Positions 31,398-44,806 of a stretch of 64,000 nucleotides of DNA are shown here, in pieces; within the stretch, counting starts at the first letter, position 1; every line of letters begins with the position of its first letter. The notes under the pieces were generated by a model. That model was given only the letters and a program-made list of their open reading frames with translations, was not told where the DNA came from and did not search any database. Origin of the DNA: Macropodus opercularis (taxonomy: Eukaryota > Chordata > Actinopteri > Anabantiformes > Osphronemidae); NCBI GenBank assembly GCA_030770545.1, contig CM061097.1:22008501-22072500 (forward strand). The letters are read 5' to 3'. A program made the translations under genes and the position numbers.

Positions 31398-34300
31398 CAA
31401 TCATAGGTTTGGTGTTTCAGATGCCTCTGACCTCTAGACCTGACTTCCTCAGGAGACAGAACAGTTTTCTACCAATCGTAGGATTGGTGGTTTAATTGAG
31501 TCAGTTCCTTAGGAGACAGGTCAGTTGTCAGCCATTCATTGAAACACTTGTTCAAATGATTGTTACTGTGTTGTTTGTGTTCCGGAAGGGACAAAGAATT
31601 CGCCCACTTATCGGAGGATAGGTGTTTTTAATAACGCTTTGTTGTTTTTGAGTTTGTCAAGGTACAGAGCAGTCGTCTGTGGTTCCATTGACGCCTACTA
31701 CTTGACCTGAGTTACAGAGGGAGCAGAGCAGTTGTTCTCCAGTCATTGAGTTGGTGGGTGAAATGTCTCTGGCTCTATTCCTTGTGTTCCTCAGGTTATA
31801 GAGCAGTGGTCCACCAGTCGTAGGATTGGTGGTTCAGATACCTCTGACTTTTTGACCTGACTTCCTCGGCAGGCAGAACGGTTGTCCAGCAATCGTAGGA
31901 TTGTTGGGTCAACTGACTCGGTTCCGTAGGAGACAGGTCAGTCATAAAGCAATCATTGGATCGGTGTTTCAATGGAATTTGACTGTGCTATTTGTGTTCC
32001 ACAAGTGACACGGCATTTGTCCACCAATCGTAGGTTTCGTGATTTCATTGACTATGTCTCTGTGAGTTGAGTTCCTCAGGAGACAAAACAGTGTTTCACC
32101 AATCGTAGGTTTCGTGATTTCATTGACTATGTCTCTGTGAGTTGAGTTCCTCAGGAGACAAAACAGTGTTTCACCAATCATAGGTTTGGTGTTTCAGATG
32201 CCTCTGACCTCTAGACCTGACTTCCTCAGGAGACAGAACAGTTTTCTACCAATCGTAGGATTGGTGGTTTAATTGAGTCAGTTCCTTAGGAGACAGGTCA
32301 GTTGTCAGCCATTCATTGAAACACTTGTTCAAATGATTGTTACTGTGTTGTTTGTGTTCCGGAAGGGACAAAGAATTCGCCCACTTATCGGAGGATAGGT
32401 GTTTTTAATAACGCTTTGTTGTTTTTGAGTTTGTCAAGGTACAGAGCAGTCGTCTGTGGTTCCATTGACGCCTACTACTTGACCTGAGTTACAGAGGGAG
32501 CAGAGCAGTTGTTCTCCAGTCATTGAGTTGGTGGGTGAAATGTCTCTGGCTCTATTCCTTGTGTTCCTCAGGTTATAGAGCAGTGGTCCACCAGTCGTAG
32601 GATTGGTGGTTCAGATACCTCTGACTTCTTGACCTGACTTCCTCGGCAGACAGAACGGTTGTCCAGCAATCGTAGGTTTGGTGGGTCAACTGACTCGGTT
32701 CCGTAGGAGACAGGTCAGTCATAAAGCAATCATTGGATCGGTGTTTCAATGGAATTTGACTGTGCTATTTGTGTTCCACAAGTGACACGGCATTTGTCCA
32801 CCAATCGTAGGTTTCGTGATTTCATTGACTATGTCTCTGTGAGTTGAGTTCCTCAGGAGACAAAACAGTGTTTCACCAATCGTAGGTTTCGTGATTTCAT
32901 TGACTATGTCTCTGTGAGTTGAGTTCCTCAGGAGACAAAACAATGTTTCACCAATCATAGGTTTGGTGTTTCAGATGCCTCTGACTTCTAGACCTGACTT
33001 CCTCAGGAGACAGAACAGTTGTCTACCAATCGTAGGATTGGTGGTTCAATTGAGTCCGTTCCTTAGGAGACAGGTCAGTTGTCAGCCATTCATTGAAACA
33101 CTTGTTCAAATGATTGTTACTGTGTTGTTTGTGTTCCGGAAGGGACAAAGCATTCGCCCACCTATCGGAGGATAGGTGTTTTTAATAACGCTTTGTTGTT
33201 TTTGAGTTTGTCAAGGTACAGAGCAGTCGTCTGTGGTTCCATTGACGCCTACTACTTGACCTGAGTTACAGAGGGAGCAGAGCAGTTGTTCTCCAGTCAT
33301 TGAGTTGGTGGGTGAAATGTCTCTGGCTCTATTCCTTGTGTTCCTCAGGTTATAGAGCAGTGGTCCACCAGTCGTAGGATTGGTGGTTCAGATACCTCTG
33401 ACTTCTTGACCTGACTTCCTCGGCAGACAGAACGGTTGTCCAGCAATCGTAGGTTTGGTGGGTCAACTGACTCGGTTCCGTAGGAGACAGGTCAGTCATA
33501 AAGCAATCATTGGATCGGTGTTTCAATTGAATTCGACTGTGCTATTTGTGTTCCACAAGTGACACGGCATTTGTCCACCAATCGTAGGTTTCGTGATTTC
33601 ATTGACTATGTCTCTGTGAGTTGAGTTCCTCAGGAGACAAAACAGTGTTTCACCAATCATAGGTTTGGTGTTTCAGATGCCTCTGACCTCTAGACCTGAC
33701 TTCCTCAGGAGACAGAACAGTTTTCTACCAATCGTAGGATTGGTGGTTTAATTGAGTCAGTTCCTTAGGAGACAGGTCAGTTGTCAGCCATTCATTGAAA
33801 CACTTGTTCAAATGATTGTTACTGTGTTGTTTGTGTTCCGGAAGGGACAAAGAATTCGCCCACTTATCGGAGGATAGGTGTTTTTAATAACGCTTTGTTG
33901 TTTTTGAGTTTGTCAAGGTACAGAGCAGTCGTCTGTGGTTCCATTGACGCCTACTACTTGACCTGAGTTACAGAGGGAGCAGAGCAGTTGTTCTCCAGTC
34001 ATTGAGTTGGTGGGTGAAATGTCTCTGGCTCTATTCCTTGTGTTCCTCAGGTTATAGAGCAGTGGTCCACCAGTCGTAGGATTGGTGGTTCAGATACCTC
34101 TGACTTCTTGACCTGACTTCCTCGGCAGACAGAACGGTTGTCCAGCAATCGTAGGTTTGGTGGGTCAACTGACTCGGTTCCGTAGGAGACAGGTCAGTCA
34201 TAAAGCAATCATTGGATCGGTGTTTCAATGGAATTTGACTGTGCTATTTGTGTTCCACAAGTGACACGGCATTTGTCCACCAATCGTAGGTTTCGTGATT

Positions 34301-37300
34301 TCATTGACTATGTCTCTGTGAGTTGAGTTCCTCAGGAGACAAAACAGTGTTTCACCAATCGTAGGTTTCGTGATTTCATTGACTATGTCTCTGTGAGTTG
34401 AGTTCCTCAGGAGACAAAACAATGTTTCACCAATCATAGGTTTGGTGTTTCAGATGCCTCTGACTTCTAGACCTGACTTCCTCAGGAGACAGAACAGTTG
34501 TCTACCAATCGTAGGATTGGTGGTTCAATTGAGTCCGTTCCTTAGGAGACAGGTCAGTTGTCAGCCATTCATTGAAACACTTGTTCAAATGATTGTTACT
34601 GTGTTGTTTGTGTTCCGGAAGGGACAAAGCATTCGCCCACCTATCGGAGGATAGGTGTTTTTAAAAACGCTTTGTTGTTTTCGAGTTTGTCAAGGTACAG
34701 AGCAGTCGTCGGTGGTTCCATTGACGCCTACTACTTGACCTGAGTTACAGAGTGAGCAGAGCAGTTGTTCTCCAGTCATTGAGTTGGTGGGTGAAATGTC
34801 TCTGGCTCTATTCCTTGTGTTCCTCAGGTTATAGAGCAGTGGTCCACCAGTCGTAGGATTGGTGGTTCAGAAACCTCTGACTTCCTCGGCAGACAGAACG
34901 GTTGTCCAGCAATCGTAGGTTTGGTGGGTCAACTGACTCGGTTCCGTAGGAGACAGGTCAGTCATAAAGCAATCATTGGATCGGTGTTTCAATGGAATTT
35001 GACTGTGCTATTTGTGTTCCACAAGTGACACGGCATTTGTCCACCAATCGTAGGTTTCGTGATTTCATTGACTATGTCTCTGTGAGTTGAGTTCCTCAGG
35101 AGACAAAACAGTGTTTCACCAATCGTAGGTTTCGTGATTTCATTGACTATGTCTCTGTGAGTTGAGTTCCTCAGGAGACAAAACAATGTTTCACCAATCA
35201 TAGGTTTGGTGTTTCAGATGCCTCTGACTTCTAGACCTGACTTCCTCAGGAGACAGAACAGTTGTCTACCAATCGTAGGATTGGTGGTTCAATTGAGTCC
35301 GTTCCTTAGGAGACAGGTCAGTTGTCAGCCATTCATTGAAACACTTGTTCAAATGATTGTTACTGTGTTGTTTGTGTTCCGGAAGGGACAAAGCATTCGC
35401 CCACCTATCGGAGGATAGGTGTTTTTAATAACGCTTTGTTGTTTTTGAGTTTGTCAAGGTACAGAGCAGTCGTCTGTGGTTCCATTGACGCCTACTACTT
35501 GACCTGAGTTACAGAGGGAGCAGAGCAGTTGTTCTCCAGTCATTGAGTTGGTGGGTGAAATGTCTCTGGCTCTATTCCTTGTGTTCCTCAGGTTATAGAG
35601 CAGTGGTCCACCAGTCGTAGGATTGGTGGTTCAGATACCTCTGACTTCTTGACCTGACTTCCTCGGCAGACAGAACGGTTGTCCAGCAATCGTAGGTTTG
35701 GTGGGTCAACTGACTCGGTTCCGTAGGAGACAGGTCAGTCATAAAGCAATCATTGGATCGGTGTTTCAATTGAATTCGACTGTGCTATTTGTGTTCCACA
35801 AGTGACACGGCATTTGTCCACCAATCGTAGGTTTCGTGATTTCATTGACTATGTCTCTGTGAGTTGAGTTCCTCAGGAGACAAAACAGTGTTTCACCAAT
35901 CATAGGTTTGGTGTTTCAGATGCCTCTGACCTCTAGACCTGACTTCCTCAGGAGACAGAACAGTTTTCTACCAATCGTAGGATTGGTGGTTTAATTGAGT
36001 CAGTTCCTTAGGAGACAGGTCAGTTGTCAGCCATTCATTGAAACACTTGTTCAAATGATTGTTACTGTGTTGTTTGTGTTCCGGAAGGGACAAAGAATTC
36101 GCCCACTTATCGGAGGATAGGTGTTTTTAATAACGCTTTGTTGTTTTTGAGTTTGTCAAGGTACAGAGCAGTCGTCTGTGGTTCCATTGACGCCTACTAC
36201 TTGACCTGAGTTACAGAGGGAGCAGAGCAGTTGTTCTCCAGTCATTGAGTTGGTGGGTGAAATGTCTCTGGCTCTATTCCTTGTGTTCCTCAGGTTATAG
36301 AGCAGTGGTCCACCAGTCGTAGGATTGGTGGTTCAGATACCTCTGACTTCTTGACCTGACTTCCTCGGCAGACAGAACGGTTGTCCAGCAATCGTAGGTT
36401 TGGTGGGTCAACTGACTCGGTTCCGTAGGAGACAGGTCAGTCATAAAGCAATCATTGGATCGGTGTTTCAATGGAATTTGACTGTGCTATTTGTGTTCCA
36501 CAAGTGACACGGCATTTGTCCACCAATCGTAGGTTTCGTGATTTCATTGACTATGTCTCTGTGAGTTGAGTTCCTCAGGAGACAAAACAGTGTTTCACCA
36601 ATCGTAGGTTTCGTGATTTCATTGACTATGTCTCTGTGAGTTGAGTTCCTCAGGAGACAAAACAATGTTTCACCAATCATAGGTTTGGTGTTTCAGATGC
36701 CTCTGACTTCTAGACCTGACTTCCTCAGGAGACAGAACAGTTGTCTACCAATCGTAGGATTGGTGGTTCAATTGAGTCCGTTCCTTAGGAGACAGGTCAG
36801 TTGTCAGCCATTCATTGAAACACTTGTTCAAATGATTGTTACTGTGTTGTTTGTGTTCCGGAAGGGACAAAGCATTCGCCCACCTATCGGAGGATAGGTG
36901 TTTTTAAAAACGCTTTGTTGTTTTCGAGTTTGTCAAGGTACAGAGCAGTCGTCGGTGGTTCCATTGACGCCTACTACTTGACCTGAGTTACAGAGTGAGC
37001 AGAGCAGTTGTTCTCCAGTCATTGAGTTGGTGGGTGAAATGTCTCTGGCTCTATTCCTTGTGTTCCTCAGGTTATAGAGCAGTGGTCCACCAGTCGTAGG
37101 ATTGGTGGTTCAGAAACCTCTGACTTCCTCGGCAGACAGAACGGTTGTCCAGCAATCGTAGGTTTGGTGGGTCAACTGACTCGGTTCCGTAGGAGACAGG
37201 TCAGTCATAAAGCAATCATTGGATCGGTGTTTCAATGGAATTTGACTGTGCTATTTTTGTTCCACAAGTGACACGGCATTTGTCCACCAATCGTAGGTTT

Positions 37301-37362
37301 CGTGATTTCATTGACTATGTCTCTGTGAGTTGAGTTCCTCAGGAGAAAAAACAGTGTTTCAC
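31398..37362. repeat. Irregular block entering the higher-order array
   Basis: Unit lengths are 777, 777, 702, 777, 764, 702, 777, 689. The 764-bp unit at 34431 has the 13-bp deletion of the fifth unit type but ends with two s10 copies, and is followed by a third-type unit. This is a hybrid made by out-of-register exchange. Confidence 0.85.
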
Positions 37363-40300
37363 CAATCATAGGTTTGGTGTTTCAGATGCCTCTGACCTCT
37401 AGACCTGACTTCCTCAGGAGACAGAACAGTTTTCTACCAATCGTAGGATTGGTGGTTTAATTGAGTCAGTTCCTTAGGAGACAGGTCAGTTGTCAGCCAT
37501 TCATTGAAACACTTGTTCAAATGATTGTTACTGTGTTGTTTGTGTTCCGGAAGGGACAAAGAATTCGCCCACTTATCGGAGGATAGGTGTTTTTAATAAC
37601 GCTTTGTTGTTTTTGAGTTTGTCAAGGTACAGAGCAGTCGTCTGTGGTTCCATTGACGCCTACTACTTGACCTGAGTTACAGAGGGAGCAGAGCAGTTGT
37701 TCTCCAGTCATTGAGTTGGTGGGTGAAATGTCTCTGGCTCTATTCCTTGTGTTCCTCAGGTTATAGAGCAGTGGTCCACCAGTCGTAGGATTGGTGGTTC
37801 AGATACCTCTGACTTTTTGACCTGACTTCCTCGGCAGGCAGAACGGTTGTCCAGCAATCGTAGGATTGTTGGGTCAACTGACTCGGTTCCGTAGGAGACA
37901 GGTCAGTCATAAAGCAATCATTGGATCGGTGTTTCAATGGAATTTGACTGTGCTATTTGTGTTCCACAAGTGACACGGCATTTGTCCACCAATCGTAGGT
38001 TTCGTGATTTCATTGACTATGTCTCTGTGAGTTGAGTTCCTCAGGAGACAAAACAGTGTTTCACCAATCGTAGGTTTCGTGATTTCATTGACTATGTCTC
38101 TGTGAGTTGAGTTCCTCAGGAGACAAAACAGTGTTTCACCAATCATAGGTTTGGTGTTTCAGATGCCTCTGACCTCTAGACCTGACTTCCTCAGGAGACA
38201 GAACAGTTTTCTACCAATCGTAGGATTGGTGGTTTAATTGAGTCAGTTCCTTAGGAGACAGGTCAGTTGTCAGCCATTCATTGAAACACTTGTTCAAATG
38301 ATTGTTACTGTGTTGTTTGTGTTCCGGAAGGGACAAAGAATTCGCCCACTTATCGGAGGATAGGTGTTTTTAATAACGCTTTGTTGTTTTTGAGTTTGTC
38401 AAGGTACAGAGCAGTCGTCTGTGGTTCCATTGACGCCTACTACTTGACCTGAGTTACAGAGGGAGCAGAGCAGTTGTTCTCCAGTCATTGAGTTGGTGGG
38501 TGAAATGTCTCTGGCTCTATTCCTTGTGTTCCTCAGGTTATAGAGCAGTGGTCCACCAGTCGTAGGATTGGTGGTTCAGATACCTCTGACTTCTTGACCT
38601 GACTTCCTCGGCAGACAGAACGGTTGTCCAGCAATCGTAGGTTTGGTGGGTCAACTGACTCGGTTCCGTAGGAGACAGGTCAGTCATAAAGCAATCATTG
38701 GATCGGTGTTTCAATGGAATTTGACTGTGCTATTTGTGTTCCACAAGTGACACGGCATTTGTCCACCAATCGTAGGTTTCGTGATTTCATTGACTATGTC
38801 TCTGTGAGTTGAGTTCCTCAGGAGACAAAACAGTGTTTCACCAATCGTAGGTTTCGTGATTTCATTGACTATGTCTCTGTGAGTTGAGTTCCTCAGGAGA
38901 CAAAACAATGTTTCACCAATCATAGGTTTGGTGTTTCAGATGCCTCTGACTTCTAGACCTGACTTCCTCAGGAGACAGAACAGTTGTCTACCAATCGTAG
39001 GATTGGTGGTTCAATTGAGTCCGTTCCTTAGGAGACAGGTCAGTTGTCAGCCATTCATTGAAACACTTGTTCAAATGATTGTTACTGTGTTGTTTGTGTT
39101 CCGGAAGGGACAAAGCATTCGCCCACCTATCGGAGGATAGGTGTTTTTAATAACGCTTTGTTGTTTTTGAGTTTGTCAAGGTACAGAGCAGTCGTCTGTG
39201 GTTCCATTGACGCCTACTACTTGACCTGAGTTACAGAGGGAGCAGAGCAGTTGTTCTCCAGTCATTGAGTTGGTGGGTGAAATGTCTCTGGCTCTATTCC
39301 TTGTGTTCCTCAGGTTATAGAGCAGTGGTCCACCAGTCGTAGGATTGGTGGTTCAGATACCTCTGACTTCTTGACCTGACTTCCTCGGCAGACAGAACGG
39401 TTGTCCAGCAATCGTAGGTTTGGTGGGTCAACTGACTCGGTTCCGTAGGAGACAGGTCAGTCATAAAGCAATCATTGGATCGGTGTTTCAATTGAATTCG
39501 ACTGTGCTATTTGTGTTCCACAAGTGACACGGCATTTGTCCACCAATCGTAGGTTTCGTGATTTCATTGACTATGTCTCTGTGAGTTGAGTTCCTCAGGA
39601 GACAAAACAGTGTTTCACCAATCATAGGTTTGGTGTTTCAGATGCCTCTGACCTCTAGACCTGACTTCCTCAGGAGACAGAACAGTTTTCTACCAATCGT
39701 AGGATTGGTGGTTTAATTGAGTCAGTTCCTTAGGAGACAGGTCAGTTGTCAGCCATTCATTGAAACACTTGTTCAAATGATTGTTACTGTGTTGTTTGTG
39801 TTCCGGAAGGGACAAAGAATTCGCCCACTTATCGGAGGATAGGTGTTTTTAATAACGCTTTGTTGTTTTTGAGTTTGTCAAGGTACAGAGCAGTCGTCTG
39901 TGGTTCCATTGACGCCTACTACTTGACCTGAGTTACAGAGGGAGCAGAGCAGTTGTTCTCCAGTCATTGAGTTGGTGGGTGAAATGTCTCTGGCTCTATT
40001 CCTTGTGTTCCTCAGGTTATAGAGCAGTGGTCCACCAGTCGTAGGATTGGTGGTTCAGATACCTCTGACTTCTTGACCTGACTTCCTCGGCAGACAGAAC
40101 GGTTGTCCAGCAATCGTAGGTTTGGTGGGTCAACTGACTCGGTTCCGTAGGAGACAGGTCAGTCATAAAGCAATCATTGGATCGGTGTTTCAATGGAATT
40201 TGACTGTGCTATTTGTGTTCCACAAGTGACACGGCATTTGTCCACCAATCGTAGGTTTCGTGATTTCATTGACTATGTCTCTGTGAGTTGAGTTCCTCAG

Positions 40301-41084
40301 GAGACAAAACAGTGTTTCACCAATCGTAGGTTTCGTGATTTCATTGACTATGTCTCTGTGAGTTGAGTTCCTCAGGAGACAAAACAATGTTTCACCAATC
40401 ATAGGTTTGGTGTTTCAGATGCCTCTGACTTCTAGACCTGACTTCCTCAGGAGACAGAACAGTTGTCTACCAATCGTAGGATTGGTGGTTCAATTGAGTC
40501 CGTTCCTTAGGAGACAGGTCAGTTGTCAGCCATTCATTGAAACACTTGTTCAAATGATTGTTACTGTGTTGTTTGTGTTCCGGAAGGGACAAAGCATTCG
40601 CCCACCTATCGGAGGATAGGTGTTTTTAAAAACGCTTTGTTGTTTTCGAGTTTGTCAAGGTACAGAGCAGTCGTCGGTGGTTCCATTGACGCCTACTACT
40701 TGACCTGAGTTACAGAGTGAGCAGAGCAGTTGTTCTCCAGTCATTGAGTTGGTGGGTGAAATGTCTCTGGCTCTATTCCTTGTGTTCCTCAGGTTATAGA
40801 GCAGTGGTCCACCAGTCGTAGGATTGGTGGTTCAGAAACCTCTGACTTCCTCGGCAGACAGAACGGTTGTCCAGCAATCGTAGGTTTGGTGGGTCAACTG
40901 ACTCGGTTCCGTAGGAGACAGGTCAGTCATAAAGCAATCATTGGATCGGTGTTTCAATGGAATTTGACTGTGCTATTTTTGTTCCACAAGTGACACGGCA
41001 TTTGTCCACCAATCGTAGGTTTCGTGATTTCATTGACTATGTCTCTGTGAGTTGAGTTCCTCAGGAGAAAAAACAGTGTTTCAC
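37363..41084. repeat. Five-unit higher-order repeat, short form (3,722 bp)
   Basis: Unit lengths are 777, 777, 702, 777, 689. Markers: CTTTTTGACCTG in unit 1, CTTCTAGACC at the start of units 3 and 5, TTGAATTCGACTG in unit 3, and the 13-bp deletion with CTATTTTTGTTCC and GGAGAAAAAACAG in unit 5. Further short-form copies are at 41085-44806, 52427-56148 and 56149-59870. Confidence 0.9.
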
Positions 41085-44000
41085 CAATCATAGGTTTGGT
41101 GTTTCAGATGCCTCTGACCTCTAGACCTGACTTCCTCAGGAGACAGAACAGTTTTCTACCAATCGTAGGATTGGTGGTTTAATTGAGTCAGTTCCTTAGG
41201 AGACAGGTCAGTTGTCAGCCATTCATTGAAACACTTGTTCAAATGATTGTTACTGTGTTGTTTGTGTTCCGGAAGGGACAAAGAATTCGCCCACTTATCG
41301 GAGGATAGGTGTTTTTAATAACGCTTTGTTGTTTTTGAGTTTGTCAAGGTACAGAGCAGTCGTCTGTGGTTCCATTGACGCCTACTACTTGACCTGAGTT
41401 ACAGAGGGAGCAGAGCAGTTGTTCTCCAGTCATTGAGTTGGTGGGTGAAATGTCTCTGGCTCTATTCCTTGTGTTCCTCAGGTTATAGAGCAGTGGTCCA
41501 CCAGTCGTAGGATTGGTGGTTCAGATACCTCTGACTTTTTGACCTGACTTCCTCGGCAGGCAGAACGGTTGTCCAGCAATCGTAGGATTGTTGGGTCAAC
41601 TGACTCGGTTCCGTAGGAGACAGGTCAGTCATAAAGCAATCATTGGATCGGTGTTTCAATGGAATTTGACTGTGCTATTTGTGTTCCACAAGTGACACGG
41701 CATTTGTCCACCAATCGTAGGTTTCGTGATTTCATTGACTATGTCTCTGTGAGTTGAGTTCCTCAGGAGACAAAACAGTGTTTCACCAATCGTAGGTTTC
41801 GTGATTTCATTGACTATGTCTCTGTGAGTTGAGTTCCTCAGGAGACAAAACAGTGTTTCACCAATCATAGGTTTGGTGTTTCAGATGCCTCTGACCTCTA
41901 GACCTGACTTCCTCAGGAGACAGAACAGTTTTCTACCAATCGTAGGATTGGTGGTTTAATTGAGTCAGTTCCTTAGGAGACAGGTCAGTTGTCAGCCATT
42001 CATTGAAACACTTGTTCAAATGATTGTTACTGTGTTGTTTGTGTTCCGGAAGGGACAAAGAATTCGCCCACTTATCGGAGGATAGGTGTTTTTAATAACG
42101 CTTTGTTGTTTTTGAGTTTGTCAAGGTACAGAGCAGTCGTCTGTGGTTCCATTGACGCCTACTACTTGACCTGAGTTACAGAGGGAGCAGAGCAGTTGTT
42201 CTCCAGTCATTGAGTTGGTGGGTGAAATGTCTCTGGCTCTATTCCTTGTGTTCCTCAGGTTATAGAGCAGTGGTCCACCAGTCGTAGGATTGGTGGTTCA
42301 GATACCTCTGACTTCTTGACCTGACTTCCTCGGCAGACAGAACGGTTGTCCAGCAATCGTAGGTTTGGTGGGTCAACTGACTCGGTTCCGTAGGAGACAG
42401 GTCAGTCATAAAGCAATCATTGGATCGGTGTTTCAATGGAATTTGACTGTGCTATTTGTGTTCCACAAGTGACACGGCATTTGTCCACCAATCGTAGGTT
42501 TCGTGATTTCATTGACTATGTCTCTGTGAGTTGAGTTCCTCAGGAGACAAAACAGTGTTTCACCAATCGTAGGTTTCGTGATTTCATTGACTATGTCTCT
42601 GTGAGTTGAGTTCCTCAGGAGACAAAACAATGTTTCACCAATCATAGGTTTGGTGTTTCAGATGCCTCTGACTTCTAGACCTGACTTCCTCAGGAGACAG
42701 AACAGTTGTCTACCAATCGTAGGATTGGTGGTTCAATTGAGTCCGTTCCTTAGGAGACAGGTCAGTTGTCAGCCATTCATTGAAACACTTGTTCAAATGA
42801 TTGTTACTGTGTTGTTTGTGTTCCGGAAGGGACAAAGCATTCGCCCACCTATCGGAGGATAGGTGTTTTTAATAACGCTTTGTTGTTTTTGAGTTTGTCA
42901 AGGTACAGAGCAGTCGTCTGTGGTTCCATTGACGCCTACTACTTGACCTGAGTTACAGAGGGAGCAGAGCAGTTGTTCTCCAGTCATTGAGTTGGTGGGT
43001 GAAATGTCTCTGGCTCTATTCCTTGTGTTCCTCAGGTTATAGAGCAGTGGTCCACCAGTCGTAGGATTGGTGGTTCAGATACCTCTGACTTCTTGACCTG
43101 ACTTCCTCGGCAGACAGAACGGTTGTCCAGCAATCGTAGGTTTGGTGGGTCAACTGACTCGGTTCCGTAGGAGACAGGTCAGTCATAAAGCAATCATTGG
43201 ATCGGTGTTTCAATTGAATTCGACTGTGCTATTTGTGTTCCACAAGTGACACGGCATTTGTCCACCAATCGTAGGTTTCGTGATTTCATTGACTATGTCT
43301 CTGTGAGTTGAGTTCCTCAGGAGACAAAACAGTGTTTCACCAATCATAGGTTTGGTGTTTCAGATGCCTCTGACCTCTAGACCTGACTTCCTCAGGAGAC
43401 AGAACAGTTTTCTACCAATCGTAGGATTGGTGGTTTAATTGAGTCAGTTCCTTAGGAGACAGGTCAGTTGTCAGCCATTCATTGAAACACTTGTTCAAAT
43501 GATTGTTACTGTGTTGTTTGTGTTCCGGAAGGGACAAAGAATTCGCCCACTTATCGGAGGATAGGTGTTTTTAATAACGCTTTGTTGTTTTTGAGTTTGT
43601 CAAGGTACAGAGCAGTCGTCTGTGGTTCCATTGACGCCTACTACTTGACCTGAGTTACAGAGGGAGCAGAGCAGTTGTTCTCCAGTCATTGAGTTGGTGG
43701 GTGAAATGTCTCTGGCTCTATTCCTTGTGTTCCTCAGGTTATAGAGCAGTGGTCCACCAGTCGTAGGATTGGTGGTTCAGATACCTCTGACTTCTTGACC
43801 TGACTTCCTCGGCAGACAGAACGGTTGTCCAGCAATCGTAGGTTTGGTGGGTCAACTGACTCGGTTCCGTAGGAGACAGGTCAGTCATAAAGCAATCATT
43901 GGATCGGTGTTTCAATGGAATTTGACTGTGCTATTTGTGTTCCACAAGTGACACGGCATTTGTCCACCAATCGTAGGTTTCGTGATTTCATTGACTATGT

Positions 44001-44806
44001 CTCTGTGAGTTGAGTTCCTCAGGAGACAAAACAGTGTTTCACCAATCGTAGGTTTCGTGATTTCATTGACTATGTCTCTGTGAGTTGAGTTCCTCAGGAG
44101 ACAAAACAATGTTTCACCAATCATAGGTTTGGTGTTTCAGATGCCTCTGACTTCTAGACCTGACTTCCTCAGGAGACAGAACAGTTGTCTACCAATCGTA
44201 GGATTGGTGGTTCAATTGAGTCCGTTCCTTAGGAGACAGGTCAGTTGTCAGCCATTCATTGAAACACTTGTTCAAATGATTGTTACTGTGTTGTTTGTGT
44301 TCCGGAAGGGACAAAGCATTCGCCCACCTATCGGAGGATAGGTGTTTTTAAAAACGCTTTGTTGTTTTCGAGTTTGTCAAGGTACAGAGCAGTCGTCGGT
44401 GGTTCCATTGACGCCTACTACTTGACCTGAGTTACAGAGTGAGCAGAGCAGTTGTTCTCCAGTCATTGAGTTGGTGGGTGAAATGTCTCTGGCTCTATTC
44501 CTTGTGTTCCTCAGGTTATAGAGCAGTGGTCCACCAGTCGTAGGATTGGTGGTTCAGAAACCTCTGACTTCCTCGGCAGACAGAACGGTTGTCCAGCAAT
44601 CGTAGGTTTGGTGGGTCAACTGACTCGGTTCCGTAGGAGACAGGTCAGTCATAAAGCAATCATTGGATCGGTGTTTCAATGGAATTTGACTGTGCTATTT
44701 TTGTTCCACAAGTGACACGGCATTTGTCCACCAATCGTAGGTTTCGTGATTTCATTGACTATGTCTCTGTGAGTTGAGTTCCTCAGGAGAAAAAACAGTG
44801 TTTCAC

